A stretch of DNA of 64,000 nt from CAVYXZ01 sp963772595. Its GTDB lineage: Bacteria > Chloroflexota > Anaerolineae > Aggregatilineales > Phototrophicaceae. Where the stretch lies: the NCBI GenBank assembly GCA_963772595.1, contig CAVYXZ010000016.1:714812-778811 (forward strand). Direction: 5' to 3'. Shown piece by piece: positions 47,077 to 55,643 of this stretch; position 1 is the first letter of the stretch, and every line of letters begins with the position of its first letter. Position numbers and translations under genes: made by a program. Below the pieces are notes generated by a model. The model was given only the letters and a program-made list of their open reading frames with translations. It ran no database searches and was not told the origin of the DNA.

Positions 47077-49482
47077 ATGGCTGAATCACTCCAGGCGTAT
47101 TGTGTTCGTTGCAAGACCAAACGGGACATCAAGAATCCCCAGGCCGTCTATACCCAGACCGGCACCCCCGGCACGCGCGGCGAATGCCCGGTTTGTGGCA
47201 CGACGCTGTTTCGTATGGGGGCAACCGAAGCGCACGAGCACATCGCCAGGCCAGAAAACATCAAACGACCCAAACGGGCGAAGAGCAGCAAGAAGAAGGC
47301 CACCAAATCGAAGTCCGGCGCCAGTCGCCGCAAGAACGTCGGCAAACTGGTAATCGTGGAATCACCGGCCAAAGCCCGCACCGTCGGCAACTTCCTGGGC
47401 AGCAAGTACACGGTTAAGGCCTCCAAAGGCCACGTGCGTGATCTGCTCGTGTCGCAGCTTTCGGTCGATGTCGAGAACGATTTCGAACCGCGCTACCGGG
47501 TGATGAACGACAAGCGCAGCGTCATCAAGGAACTCAAGTCAGATGTGGCCCATGCCGAAGAAATCTATCTGGCGACCGACCCCGACCGCGAGGGCGAGGC
47601 CATTGCCTGGCACTTGATCGCCGCTGCTGATATTGACCCCAAGCAGGTGCGGCGCGTCGTCTTCCATGAGATTACCGACAGCGCGGTAGAAGATGCCTTC
47701 CGCCACCCGCGTGGAATCGACCAGGATGTCGTGGATGCCTATCAGGCCCGCCGTATCCTGGACCGTCTGGTCGGCTACAACATCACCGAACTGCTCTGGC
47801 AGAAGGTCCGCAATCATCTGACCGCTGGACGAGTGCAGAGCGTGGCCGTCCGTCTGGTGGTGGATCGTGAGCGGGAAATTGAGAATTTTGTCCCGCGCGA
47901 ATACTGGACACTGGACGCCGAACTGCGCCCGCAGGCGGTCAATGGCGCGCCCAAGGGCAGCTTTACCGCCCGTCTGGTGAAGATCAACAAGCAAGATGTC
48001 GATTTCGGCAGCGAAGGCGATGTCAAACCGCATCTGGAGCAGCTTGAGAAGAGCCAGTTCCAGGTCAGCGGTGTCAAGAAAGGCACACGTCAGCGGCGGC
48101 CCTCCGCGCCCTTCACCACCAGCACTTTGCAGCAGGAGGCCTCGCGCCGTTTTGGCTTCAACGCCCGGCGCACCATGACTATCGCCCAGCAGCTTTATGA
48201 AGGCATCAACCTGGGCAGCGCGGGAACGGTCGGCCTCATTACCTATATGCGTACCGACAGCACCAACATTTCCAAACAGGCCCAGCAGGAAGCACGGCAG
48301 TACGTCGAAGGACGTTACGGCAAAGAGTATGTGCCCGCCAAAGCACCAGTTTACCGGACGCGCGCAAAATCCGCGCAGGAAGCACACGAGGCGATTCGCC
48401 CGACCAGCGTGATGCGCCAGCCCGCTAACTTGAAGGGCCAGCTTTCGCGCGATCAGATCCGGCTTTACACCCTCATCTGGGAGCGCTTCGTCGCCAGCCA
48501 GATGGCGAACGCCGTCTACAACACGCTTCAGATCGAGATCCTGGCCGGGCCTTCAGCAAAGGACAAGCCTTATCTCTTCCGCGCCTCCGGCAGCACCATC
48601 GTCTTCACCGGATTTCTGGCCCTCTACGAAGATACGCGCGATGAAGATCTCTCGCCGGATGCTGACGAAGGTCGTATCCTGCCGGAGCTGAGCGTCAAAG
48701 ACCTGCTCGACCTCGTCAGGCTGCTGCCGGATCAGCACTTCACGCAGCCGCCGCCGCGCTACACCGAGGCCAGTCTGGTCCGCGCGCTGGAGGAACTCGG
48801 CATAGGCCGTCCCAGTACCTACGCGCCCACCGTCGCCGCGATCCAGGACCGCGAGTACGTGCTCCGCGAAAACAAGCGCCTGACCCCGACTGATACCGGC
48901 AAGATCGTGAACGATCTGCTGGTCGAATACTTCCCGAACGTCATGGACTACCAGTTCACGGCCTTCATGGAAGAGGAACTGGACGAGATCGCCGAAGGTA
49001 AGCTGGATTGGCGGCCCATGCTGAATGATTTCTATGCGCCCTTCGCCCAGCAGTTAGACAACGCGCGCAGCAATATGCCGCAGCTCATCCAGGAAGAACC
49101 GGTAGGCCGCGACTGTCCCTCCTGCGGCGGACACCAGACGCTGGTGATTCGCTACGGGCGCTACGGCAAATTCATCGGCTGCACCAATTATCCCGAATGC
49201 CGCTACACTGAACCCTGGCTGGAACGCCTCGGCATCAGCTGCCCGGTATGCGGCGATGAACACGGCGGCGAAATCGTCGTGCGCAAGTCACGGCGCGGCA
49301 GGACCTTCTATGGCTGCACTCGCTACCCGGATTGCGACTTCACCAGTTGGAAGCGCCCGCTCCCCCAGCCCTGCCCCAACTGCGGTGGCTTGCTGGTCGA
49401 GCAAAGTCGAAACAAGGCGCAGTGTACCAACTGTAAAAACGAGTATCGTCTTGACGAAGTCACTGAAGCCCGGCCTGCCTGA
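47077..49482 (+). CDS. topA: DNA topoisomerase I with N-terminal DUF5679-type zinc domain
   Basis: The 801-residue protein has an N-terminal extension of about 90 residues. It holds four cysteines (YCVRCKTKRDIKN and CPVCGTTLF) matching DUF5679, followed by a Lys-rich linker. The type IA core starts LVIVESPAKARTVGNFLG, with the Toprim acids in TDPDREGEA (residues 167-174) and the catalytic tyrosine Y390 in GLITYMRTDST. The C-terminus carries three zinc-ribbon repeats (CPSCGG...CTNYPEC, CPVCGD...CTRYPDC and CPNCGG...CTNC). It relaxes negative supercoils. It starts 13 bases after manC; dprA-topA proximity is common in bacteria. Confidence 0.95.
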   Translation: MAESLQAYCVRCKTKRDIKNPQAVYTQTGTPGTRGECPVCGTTLFRMGATEAHEHIARPENIKRPKRAKSSKKKATKSKSGASRRKNVGKLVIVESPAKARTVGNFLGSKYTVKASKGHVRDLLVSQLSVDVENDFEPRYRVMNDKRSVIKELKSDVAHAEEIYLATDPDREGEAIAWHLIAAADIDPKQVRRVVFHEITDSAVEDAFRHPRGIDQDVVDAYQARRILDRLVGYNITELLWQKVRNHLTAGRVQSVAVRLVVDREREIENFVPREYWTLDAELRPQAVNGAPKGSFTARLVKINKQDVDFGSEGDVKPHLEQLEKSQFQVSGVKKGTRQRRPSAPFTTSTLQQEASRRFGFNARRTMTIAQQLYEGINLGSAGTVGLITYMRTDSTNISKQAQQEARQYVEGRYGKEYVPAKAPVYRTRAKSAQEAHEAIRPTSVMRQPANLKGQLSRDQIRLYTLIWERFVASQMANAVYNTLQIEILAGPSAKDKPYLFRASGSTIVFTGFLALYEDTRDEDLSPDADEGRILPELSVKDLLDLVRLLPDQHFTQPPPRYTEASLVRALEELGIGRPSTYAPTVAAIQDREYVLRENKRLTPTDTGKIVNDLLVEYFPNVMDYQFTAFMEEELDEIAEGKLDWRPMLNDFYAPFAQQLDNARSNMPQLIQEEPVGRDCPSCGGHQTLVIRYGRYGKFIGCTNYPECRYTEPWLERLGISCPVCGDEHGGEIVVRKSRRGRTFYGCTRYPDCDFTSWKRPLPQPCPNCGGLLVEQSRNKAQCTNCKNEYRLDEVTEARPA

Positions 49483-49512
49483 TTTTCATAATTCAGGCAT
49501 ATCTTGTAGAAT
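49483..49512 (+). promoter_or_regulatory. Candidate promoter for the 49555 membrane-protein gene
   Basis: TTTTCA (49483-49488) and TAGAAT (49507-49512), 18 bases apart. A weak hairpin (GCCTGA 49477-49482 with TCAGGC 49493-49498) overlaps it, without a proper U-tract; it may be a poor terminator of topA. Confidence 0.45.
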
Positions 49513-49554
49513 ACACAGGTGACTATCGGCTTCGTATGACGAAAGGCCGCAGCT

Positions 49555-50867
49555 ATGCAGAGATTTCGTGAGTGGTTGATCGGCACATATAACGGCGTCT
49601 ACAAAATCATTCTGGAACCCTCAATGCCCACCCGCCAGACGGTTTTTCTGCTGGTCGTGGCATTCATTATCGGTCTAATCTGGGCCTATGCGCTGGCACC
49701 GGTCAGCTATTACGATGGCGATCCCAGCCAGCTTGACCAGATCCTGGCAGAACGAGTGGGTGCGTCTGTTGTCGGATCGTTATGCGGCGGTCTCCAGCAC
49801 ATCTGCGACCGGCCCGGAATTCGAATCCAGTATGGTCCAACTGCTGGCGGCGGTCGATGACCCCGTGGGTATCGCGGACAGCCTGGGAATCACGATGCCC
49901 GGCTTCCACCAGTTGGCCGAACAGGCCCAGCCGGGCAGAACTGCGCCACCGCGTCCATCTCTCGTAGGCAGCCTCATGCCCTTCGTCATCGGCTCTATCG
50001 TTATCGCGGTCCTCACGGCGATCATATCGCTCTTGTGGAAGATTCTGCATCTACCCCAACCTGATTGAACCGACACTCAGACGGATGCGCGGCCAGGTCG
50101 GGGTCTCGGATCAGGCCACGCAGCGCACCATCGACGCCATGCGCGTCGCCCGCGATGCCGAGGCGAAAGCGAAGACTGCGCCCCAGTCGGTCGATTCTGA
50201 ACTGGGCGAACCTGTAACCCGCAAGATGTCGGTCTACCTGATGGGGCGCGGCCAGTACGACGATTCCTTTGAGATCGAAGACAGCGACGAAATGTTCCTC
50301 GGCGAATGCGGCGCGGCGATTGCCGAAACTATCGGCGACGGCACGCCTGAAAAAGTGACCGCTATCGAGATCTGGCTCTTTGATAAGGACGATTTCGTCC
50401 GCACGTTGACTGGCGTCTTCGCCACCACCCATGCGTTCAATGATCCGGCCACCCGCAGCAAGCTCGAACCCAAAGGCGATGTCGTCATGATCCAGCCAGG
50501 GGCCAGCCTCACGCTGGAAACCAACACGCTGCGTCTGCGCGCAACTGTGATCGAAATGGGCTACGGCACGGGGCCAGCCGTCCCGCCAAACAGCTTTCTG
50601 GAAAACACCACTATCGAAATCGCCGTCTGGCAGAAGGCAGGCAGCGCCGTCCCGGCAGCCGCCGCGACACCAGCCGCAGCGTCCGGCCTCCCGCTCGATA
50701 TCGACTTCGACCCGCCGCCGGTGCCGCCCGCTCAGCCAGCCTCACAGCCGAGTTATGCGCCCCCCCGGCAGACGCCAATGCCACCACCGCCCGCACCGCA
50801 GCAAAGGCCGCCTCCACCCGACGAAGACCCCTTTGGGGGAACCGGCGATTTTACGCCGATTGGCTAA
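49555..50867 (+). CDS. Membrane protein of unknown function with Pro-rich tail (two frameshifts)
   Basis: About 437 residues across breaks near 49755 and 50060. The N-terminal part has a helix (TVFLLVVAFIIGLIWAYAL), an extracytoplasmic section of about 110 residues (WVRLLSDRYAAVS, VQLLAAVDDPVGIADSLGI) and a second helix (LMPFVIGSIVIAVLTAIISLLW). The C-terminal soluble part (MSVYLMGRGQYDDSFEIEDSDEMFLGECGAAIAETIG) has the look of a beta-sandwich domain and ends in a Pro-rich tail with PPPPAPQQRPPPP. I do not recognise the family. The Pro-rich end suggests an intracellular protein-binding tail if the termini are cytoplasmic. A terminator follows at once. Confidence 0.72.
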
Positions 50868-50873
50868 ATACAA

Positions 50874-50912
50874 AACGCCCCGTTCTCAATCGAAAACGGG
50901 GCGTTATTTTTT
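50874..50912. terminator. Bidirectional Rho-independent terminator
   Basis: An 11-bp perfect stem (AACGCCCCGTT 50874-50884, AACGGGGCGTT 50895-50905) has a T-run on the plus strand (ATTTTTTC) and TTTTGTATTT on the minus strand. It separates the convergent membrane-protein gene and greA and can serve both. Confidence 0.88.
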
Positions 50913-50925
50913 CTCAGTGCTGCGG

Positions 50926-51393
50926 CTATTTAATCTTCTTGACTTTGAACGTCATCACGCCACCCGGCGTTTTGACCCGCACTTCCTCGCCTTTCTTGTG
51001 ACCCAGCAGCGCCGACCCAATCGGACTCTCGTGCGAGATCTTACCGTCACGTGGGTTGGCCTCCGCCGCACCCACGATCATGTAGGTCTCGTCTTCATCC
51101 GAACCCGTCTCGCGGATCGTGACTTCAGAGCCGATCTGCACCTCATCTGATGCGCCCGCATTGTTGATGATGACTGCGGAGCGCAGCAGATTTTCCAGGT
51201 ATTGGATGCGCCCTTCCACAAAAGCCTGCTGTTCTTTAGCATCGTGATAATCGGCGTTTTCTTTCAGATCGCCCTGGGCGACCGCCTCACGCAGCTTTGT
51301 CGCCAGTTCAGGCCGCCGCACCTTAACAAGCATCTCCAATTCCTGTTTCAGATCTTCCGCACCCTCCGGGGTCAGATAATTTGACTCGACCAT
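50926..51393 (-). CDS. greA: Transcription elongation factor GreA
   Basis: The 155-residue protein starts YLTPEGAEDLKQELEML. It has the coiled-coil tip acids in GDLKENADYHDAKEQQAFVEGRIQYLE and the C-terminal FKBP-like domain with ESPIGSALLGHKKGEEVRVKTPGG. The tip Asp/Glu pair that coordinates magnesium in the RNA polymerase active site lies in DLKENADY. GreA rescues backtracked polymerase by stimulating transcript cleavage. I take the ATG at 51393 behind GGTGAGG; a longer version starting at 51411 lacks support. It lies 18 bases downstream of an MBL hydrolase gene. Confidence 0.96.
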   Translation of the reverse strand: MVESNYLTPEGAEDLKQELEMLVKVRRPELATKLREAVAQGDLKENADYHDAKEQQAFVEGRIQYLENLLRSAVIINNAGASDEVQIGSEVTIRETGSDEDETYMIVGAAEANPRDGKISHESPIGSALLGHKKGEEVRVKTPGGVMTFKVKKIK

Positions 51394-51411
51394 ATGCTTT
51401 GTCCTCACCAA

Positions 51412-52245
51412 CTAAAGTTGCTCTACTTTTTCGCGCCGCTGCTGAGCCAGGGACATGACATTCTCCTGGTGAAGCTGTTGGACCATTCCGTTCAGCAGGA
51501 CCCGGCTTTTGCCGCAGGCTTCCACGTCAATCGCCGCTAGAGGCGACCCGGAAGCCAGCGCATCTGCTACCGCCCTGTCAAGCTGCTCCATATAAGCCAG
51601 ATCACTCTCGATCTTTTCCTCGATCTCGCCGCGCAAAATAACCTCGCCGTGTCCCTGCACGATGTTTTCGTAATTGCCACCTTGCAGGCTCTTGAGCGAC
51701 GCGATGAAATCTTCGTAACTGCCGTCCACAAAATAGGGGATCGGCATCATCGTATCAGCGGCAATCAGCACCCGGTCTTCTTGAACCGTACACACAATGG
51801 AATCCGGGCTGTGACCGGGCGTGTGACGCAGTTAAATCGTCTTGTTGCCCACGTAAAACGTTACTGTGCCCTCATCGAACACGATCTCAGGCAGCACCAG
51901 TTCGACCGAGCGCATGTCATCGGACAACGTGCGCACGTGTTCCAGGCTTTCGCGCCCCCGTTCGTCCAGCAGCATCCGGCAGCGGGCGTGGCTGACAATC
52001 GTCGCACCTTCAAAAAAACAGGTTCCGATGGTGTGATCAGCATGAAAATGCGAGTTGATAAGGTAGATAATCTGCTTGCCCAGGCGGTTCTCGATAAAGG
52101 ACTTCATCTCCCTGGTCTCTGAGGGATACGCCAGCGTATCCACCAGAACCACACCCGCGCTGGTCACTATCGCGCTGGCTGTTACCTGTGCATAGAGGTC
52201 GCTCGTAAACACATAAATATCGTCTGCGACACGTTCGCGTTGCAT
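51412..52245 (-). CDS. MBL-fold hydrolase interrupted by one in-frame stop
   Basis: A 278-codon frame has one TAA (51834-51832). Before it: VTSAGVVLVDTLAYPSE, the metal motif NSHFHADHTIGTCF and IVSHARCRMLLDERG. After the stop the same frame continues directly with LRHTPGHSPDSIVCTV (second metal histidine), DRVLIAADTMMPIPYF and VQGHGEVILRG (last metal His). All metal ligands of a metallo-beta-lactamase-fold hydrolase are therefore present, but split between the two halves. No frameshift is involved; the stop is one base away from CAA, AAA or GAA, so a substitution explains it. Whether it is real or a base error cannot be told. It lies upstream of greA on the same strand. Confidence 0.8.
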
Positions 52246-52373
52246 TAGCCAACTATTACCCCGATGCCAACTCAGTGTTGAATAGTCAAAAAGTATAGTC
52301 CCTCAGAGCACGAAATTCAAGACAACGTGCTAGAATGAGACTGCGCAACCAGCTATTTATGGGGAGAAACACG

Positions 52374-54476
52374 GTGAAATGCTTTAAGAGAATCGCGTTC
52401 TTATGCCTGTTGTTACTGCTGCCCACCGCGATAGAGGCCCAGGGGCCGGTCTTTCGCATCGGCGTACTGGGCAGCGATGTGACAGCGCTCAGCATGGGCG
52501 CCAATCTCGCTATCCAGCAAATTAACGCGGCAGGTGGTGTCCGAGGGGCTGATGGCAACTTTTTTCAGCTAGAACTCATCAGCCAACCAACAAGCAGCAT
52601 GGATACCGCTATCGCCAATCTCAACCAATCGGATGTCATCGCGGTGCTCGGCCCGGTCACAACCACCGATGCTGTGACCAATATGGGGCTGCTTCAGGGC
52701 CTGGGGCTGCCTATTCTGACCCCAGCCACCGGTGACAGCCTCCTGATTACCGATACGTCGGATTTACTGTTTCGTTCGCGCGCAGCCCGCATTCTTCAGG
52801 GACAGGCGCTCGCCAGCTACGTCGTAAGCGAACGCGGCCTGAGCAGCGTGGTCATCGCCCAACTCGATGTCGAGAGTACCGACGCAGCCGTCGGCTTTTC
52901 GACTGCCGTGCAGGCGCTCGGTGTGACGCCGCAGCTCGTCCTGCTGCAAACTGAGGTCACGACCATGGCCGCCAGCATCATCCAGAACAATCCGCAGGTG
53001 GCCGCGATATATGGCCCGCCGGATCTCGCCGCACAGCTTGTTACAGCGCTCCGGCAGGCCGCCTGGAATGGAGTGATCGCCTACGATCAGGCTGCCAACC
53101 CCACCTTCCAGAGCAATGTGGAGTCGAGCTTGCTCCCCGGTATCCTGGCGGCCAGCACCTGGCCCTACACGGCCACCGACACCACCAGCACTGCTTTTCT
53201 GACAGCCTATGTGCAAACCTATGGCAGCGTTCCCGATGAAATCGCTGCGTCGGGTTACGATTCGGTCTTGCTGCTGGCTCAGGCCATCAGCCTGCCCGGC
53301 GAACTCCTGAGCAACCTGCGCCGTCTCGATAACGTTCAGGGCGTCCAGGGGCTGCTGCGTCCCAGTCAGTTGAGTCCCGGCGAAACCAGCAACACGGTCG
53401 CCGTCACCGAACTCAGCCGTTATGGCGTGCCGCAGGTCGCTGCCCGCTATGCCGGGGGCGTGCGTCTGCCGGATAACCGACCGCCTGCGGCCAGCACAGC
53501 CACACCGCTGCCCACGGCGACCCCGGCTGGTGTCGTCGCAACGGTCACCGGACGACCTTTCCAGAACGTCCGCAGTGGTCCCAGCACGGTCTTCGAGATC
53601 CTCGGCCAGATGAACGAAGGCGAGCAGGCTCAGGTGATCGGCGCCAGCCGCGACAATACCTGGGTGGTGATTGACTTCCGGGGCCGCCAGGGCTGGATGT
53701 CCGCGCCGCTGCTCGATATCTTCGGCAACCTGAATACGGTGCCGATTATCGACTCGCCGCCCACGCCCACACCCGCGGCGACAGCCACCGCAGCGCCGCC
53801 TCAGGAAGCCGATATTGTTGTCGAATCGGCCATAGCTTCGCCCTCGCCCATCATCGTGAACCAGCCCTTTAACGTCAACGTCGTGGTGCGCAACAACGGC
53901 AATACGGCGGCTGGACAGTTCGCCATCGCAGCTACCTTCCCGCCCAACGGCGTTTTCACTTCGGCTACCATTCCGGGCCTTGGCCCCGGTCAGGCTATCT
54001 CAGCCACCCTCAGCGGCACCCTGAGCAATACCGGCTTCTATTCGGTCGTCATCGTCGCCGATCTCAACGACGACGTCCCTGAAGGTCCCGGTGAAGGCAA
54101 CAATACTAGCTATACCTTCAGCTACGCCATCGACAAACCAATCATCCGCCAATCTACCGCCGCGCTGGATCCGAGCGGCACGCTGGATCTCGAAGGCAAT
54201 GCCGTCCAGGGTGATGTCAACTGGAGCAGCGACGCCTCCCGGCTCGATGCCCTGTTCAACGCAAAGCTGGGGATCATCCCTAACGTCAACATGTCCACAG
54301 TCCATTGGGACCTGATTAATCCCGGTGTGGTCAACCAGACGAGCATCCCGCGCAGTTCAATGGCCCCCGGCACCATCATCGGCGTCATCACAGCCGACGG
54401 CAACCGGGGCGTCATCCAGGTTGACAACATCGCGGGCAACCAGTTCCAATGCACGTTCCGCGTTTATCAGAACTGA
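52374..54476 (+). CDS. Extracellular type-1 periplasmic-binding-like protein with SH3 and CARDB-like domains
   Basis: I take the GTG at 52374, which has GGGGAG seven bases upstream and gives a clean signal peptide (hydrophobic IAFLCLLLLL core, cleavage near IEA). The ATG at 52335 would put 13 charged residues ahead and overlaps a TAGAAT box. The 700-residue protein has a Leu/Ile/Val-binding-type domain (about 25-375: FRIGVLGSDVTALSMGANLAIQQINAAGGV, IAVLGPVTTTDAVTN, ASGYDSVLLLAQAI). A Pro/Thr linker, one SH3 domain (PFQNVRSGPSTVFEILGQM), a CARDB-like Ig domain (about 475-580) and a beta-rich C-terminal part follow. No ABC permease or ATPase is adjacent, so it is more likely a sensor or scaffold than a transporter subunit. 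A terminator follows. Confidence 0.82.
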   Translation: MKCFKRIAFLCLLLLLPTAIEAQGPVFRIGVLGSDVTALSMGANLAIQQINAAGGVRGADGNFFQLELISQPTSSMDTAIANLNQSDVIAVLGPVTTTDAVTNMGLLQGLGLPILTPATGDSLLITDTSDLLFRSRAARILQGQALASYVVSERGLSSVVIAQLDVESTDAAVGFSTAVQALGVTPQLVLLQTEVTTMAASIIQNNPQVAAIYGPPDLAAQLVTALRQAAWNGVIAYDQAANPTFQSNVESSLLPGILAASTWPYTATDTTSTAFLTAYVQTYGSVPDEIAASGYDSVLLLAQAISLPGELLSNLRRLDNVQGVQGLLRPSQLSPGETSNTVAVTELSRYGVPQVAARYAGGVRLPDNRPPAASTATPLPTATPAGVVATVTGRPFQNVRSGPSTVFEILGQMNEGEQAQVIGASRDNTWVVIDFRGRQGWMSAPLLDIFGNLNTVPIIDSPPTPTPAATATAAPPQEADIVVESAIASPSPIIVNQPFNVNVVVRNNGNTAAGQFAIAATFPPNGVFTSATIPGLGPGQAISATLSGTLSNTGFYSVVIVADLNDDVPEGPGEGNNTSYTFSYAIDKPIIRQSTAALDPSGTLDLEGNAVQGDVNWSSDASRLDALFNAKLGIIPNVNMSTVHWDLINPGVVNQTSIPRSSMAPGTIIGVITADGNRGVIQVDNIAGNQFQCTFRVYQN

Positions 54477-54482
54477 CACAAC

Positions 54483-54515
54483 ACAAAAAGGGCACGGTCA
54501 CGCGGATCGTGCCCT
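54483..54515 (-). terminator. Terminator between convergent genes (best on the minus strand)
   Basis: An 8-bp stem (AGGGCACG 54489-54496 with CGTGCCCT 54508-54515) is followed by CTTTTTGTG on the minus strand, i.e. past the M23 gene. On the plus strand the tail (GCTTCTC) is poor, so termination of the upstream plus-strand gene there is weaker. Confidence 0.7.
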
Positions 54516-54533
54516 GCTTCTCATCATGAGTGT

Positions 54534-55643
54534 TCAGGGTTTCAACTGGACGTTAAGCCAGGTGGTCTTGTTCGGGTAGATATAAACGGTCTCGCGGAAG
54601 CGTACACGCCCGTTGTCCGAAACCGTCACCTCATAATAATTGGCAGGCAAATCGCCCAGAACGAAATTCTCGCCAAAGGTCGGGTCGCCATTGACCGAAT
54701 CGTCCGCATAGCTGAAGGCGTAGCGGCTGATGTCGGTCGAACGCACCTGGAGCGTGACATCGCGCAGCACCGTCCCGTTGGCATCCGTCACCCGGCCCGC
54801 CAGCGTGCCGTAATGCGCATAGGGATAAATCCACAGCTCTGGGTTGTAAGTCGCGCCATAATCGTGCGGGTCGCCCATGCGCACTTCAAAGTGCAGATGC
54901 GGCCCAAACGCCACCCCCCGATCCCCCACCTGCCCGATCTGGTCGCCGCGCGCGACTCGCTGGCCGGTCGTTACATCGGTGGTTTGCAGATGCCCGTACA
55001 GCGTGTAGACCGTGTTGCCTTCCGGTGACTTGAAGTCGTGCTGGATAACCACCACCATGCCATAGAAATCGGGCTGCGGGCCAAACAGGGTCGAGAGATC
55101 GTCCCCGGCATAGTAGACGGTCCCGTCCGCCGCTGCCAGGACCGGCGTAAAGCGCGGATTGCCCATATCAACGCCGTGATGCACACGCAGACGCCCGCCG
55201 GACGTGCCACCGTAAGGATAGGTCCGGTCAACCCAGTTGGTTAAGCCATCGGCAATAGGCCGGTACATCCGGTAATGGTCGTTGATCGCAGCGGCTGGGT
55301 TCGCAGGCGGTGGGGTCCAGGTCGGTGAAATCGAATCCGGCTCCACGCTCGGCAGCGGCGTCGGCGACACGAAGATCGTCGCAGTAGCTGTCTCTGTCGC
55401 CGTTGGCGTCCAGGTCGCCGTGAAGGTCGGCGTCGCGGTGGGTGTATCCGTTGCCGTCGGCGTGGGCGATGGCGTCGGCGTCAGCGTAGACAGGTTAGCC
55501 GTCGGGACCGGCGTCGAGGAGCGCAAAACAGCGGCCCGCGCCGGCTGCGCCACCGTCACCGCGAAAGGTGTCGCGGGTTCACCTCGCTGGCAAGCCGCCA
55601 GCAGCAGGAGCAGGACTATTACACTACGTCTGATCGTCGTCAT
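54534..55643 (-). CDS. M23-family (LytM-like) lipoprotein
   Basis: The start at 55643 gives a lipobox (LLLLLAACQ), so the 369-residue protein should be lipid-anchored. After a Pro/Thr-rich stalk of about 70 residues comes a peptidase M23 domain with RLRVHHGVDMGNPRF (metal His and Asp), TVYTLYGHLQ (His) and FGPHLHFEVR (HxH). All four catalytic/metal residues are there, so it is probably an active endopeptidase that cuts peptidoglycan cross-links or stems. The last 100 residues form a carboxypeptidase regulatory-like beta domain (LAGRVTDANGTVLRDVTL). It starts within the last 20 bases of the upstream gene. Confidence 0.88.
   Translation of the reverse strand: MTTIRRSVIVLLLLLAACQRGEPATPFAVTVAQPARAAVLRSSTPVPTANLSTLTPTPSPTPTATDTPTATPTFTATWTPTATETATATIFVSPTPLPSVEPDSISPTWTPPPANPAAAINDHYRMYRPIADGLTNWVDRTYPYGGTSGGRLRVHHGVDMGNPRFTPVLAAADGTVYYAGDDLSTLFGPQPDFYGMVVVIQHDFKSPEGNTVYTLYGHLQTTDVTTGQRVARGDQIGQVGDRGVAFGPHLHFEVRMGDPHDYGATYNPELWIYPYAHYGTLAGRVTDANGTVLRDVTLQVRSTDISRYAFSYADDSVNGDPTFGENFVLGDLPANYYEVTVSDNGRVRFRETVYIYPNKTTWLNVQLKP

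Noticed and set aside
52331..52376. ATG at 52335 as the start of the binding-protein gene
   Set aside because: It overlaps a TAGAAT box and would place charged residues before the signal peptide; the GTG at 52374 has a well-placed GGGGAG.
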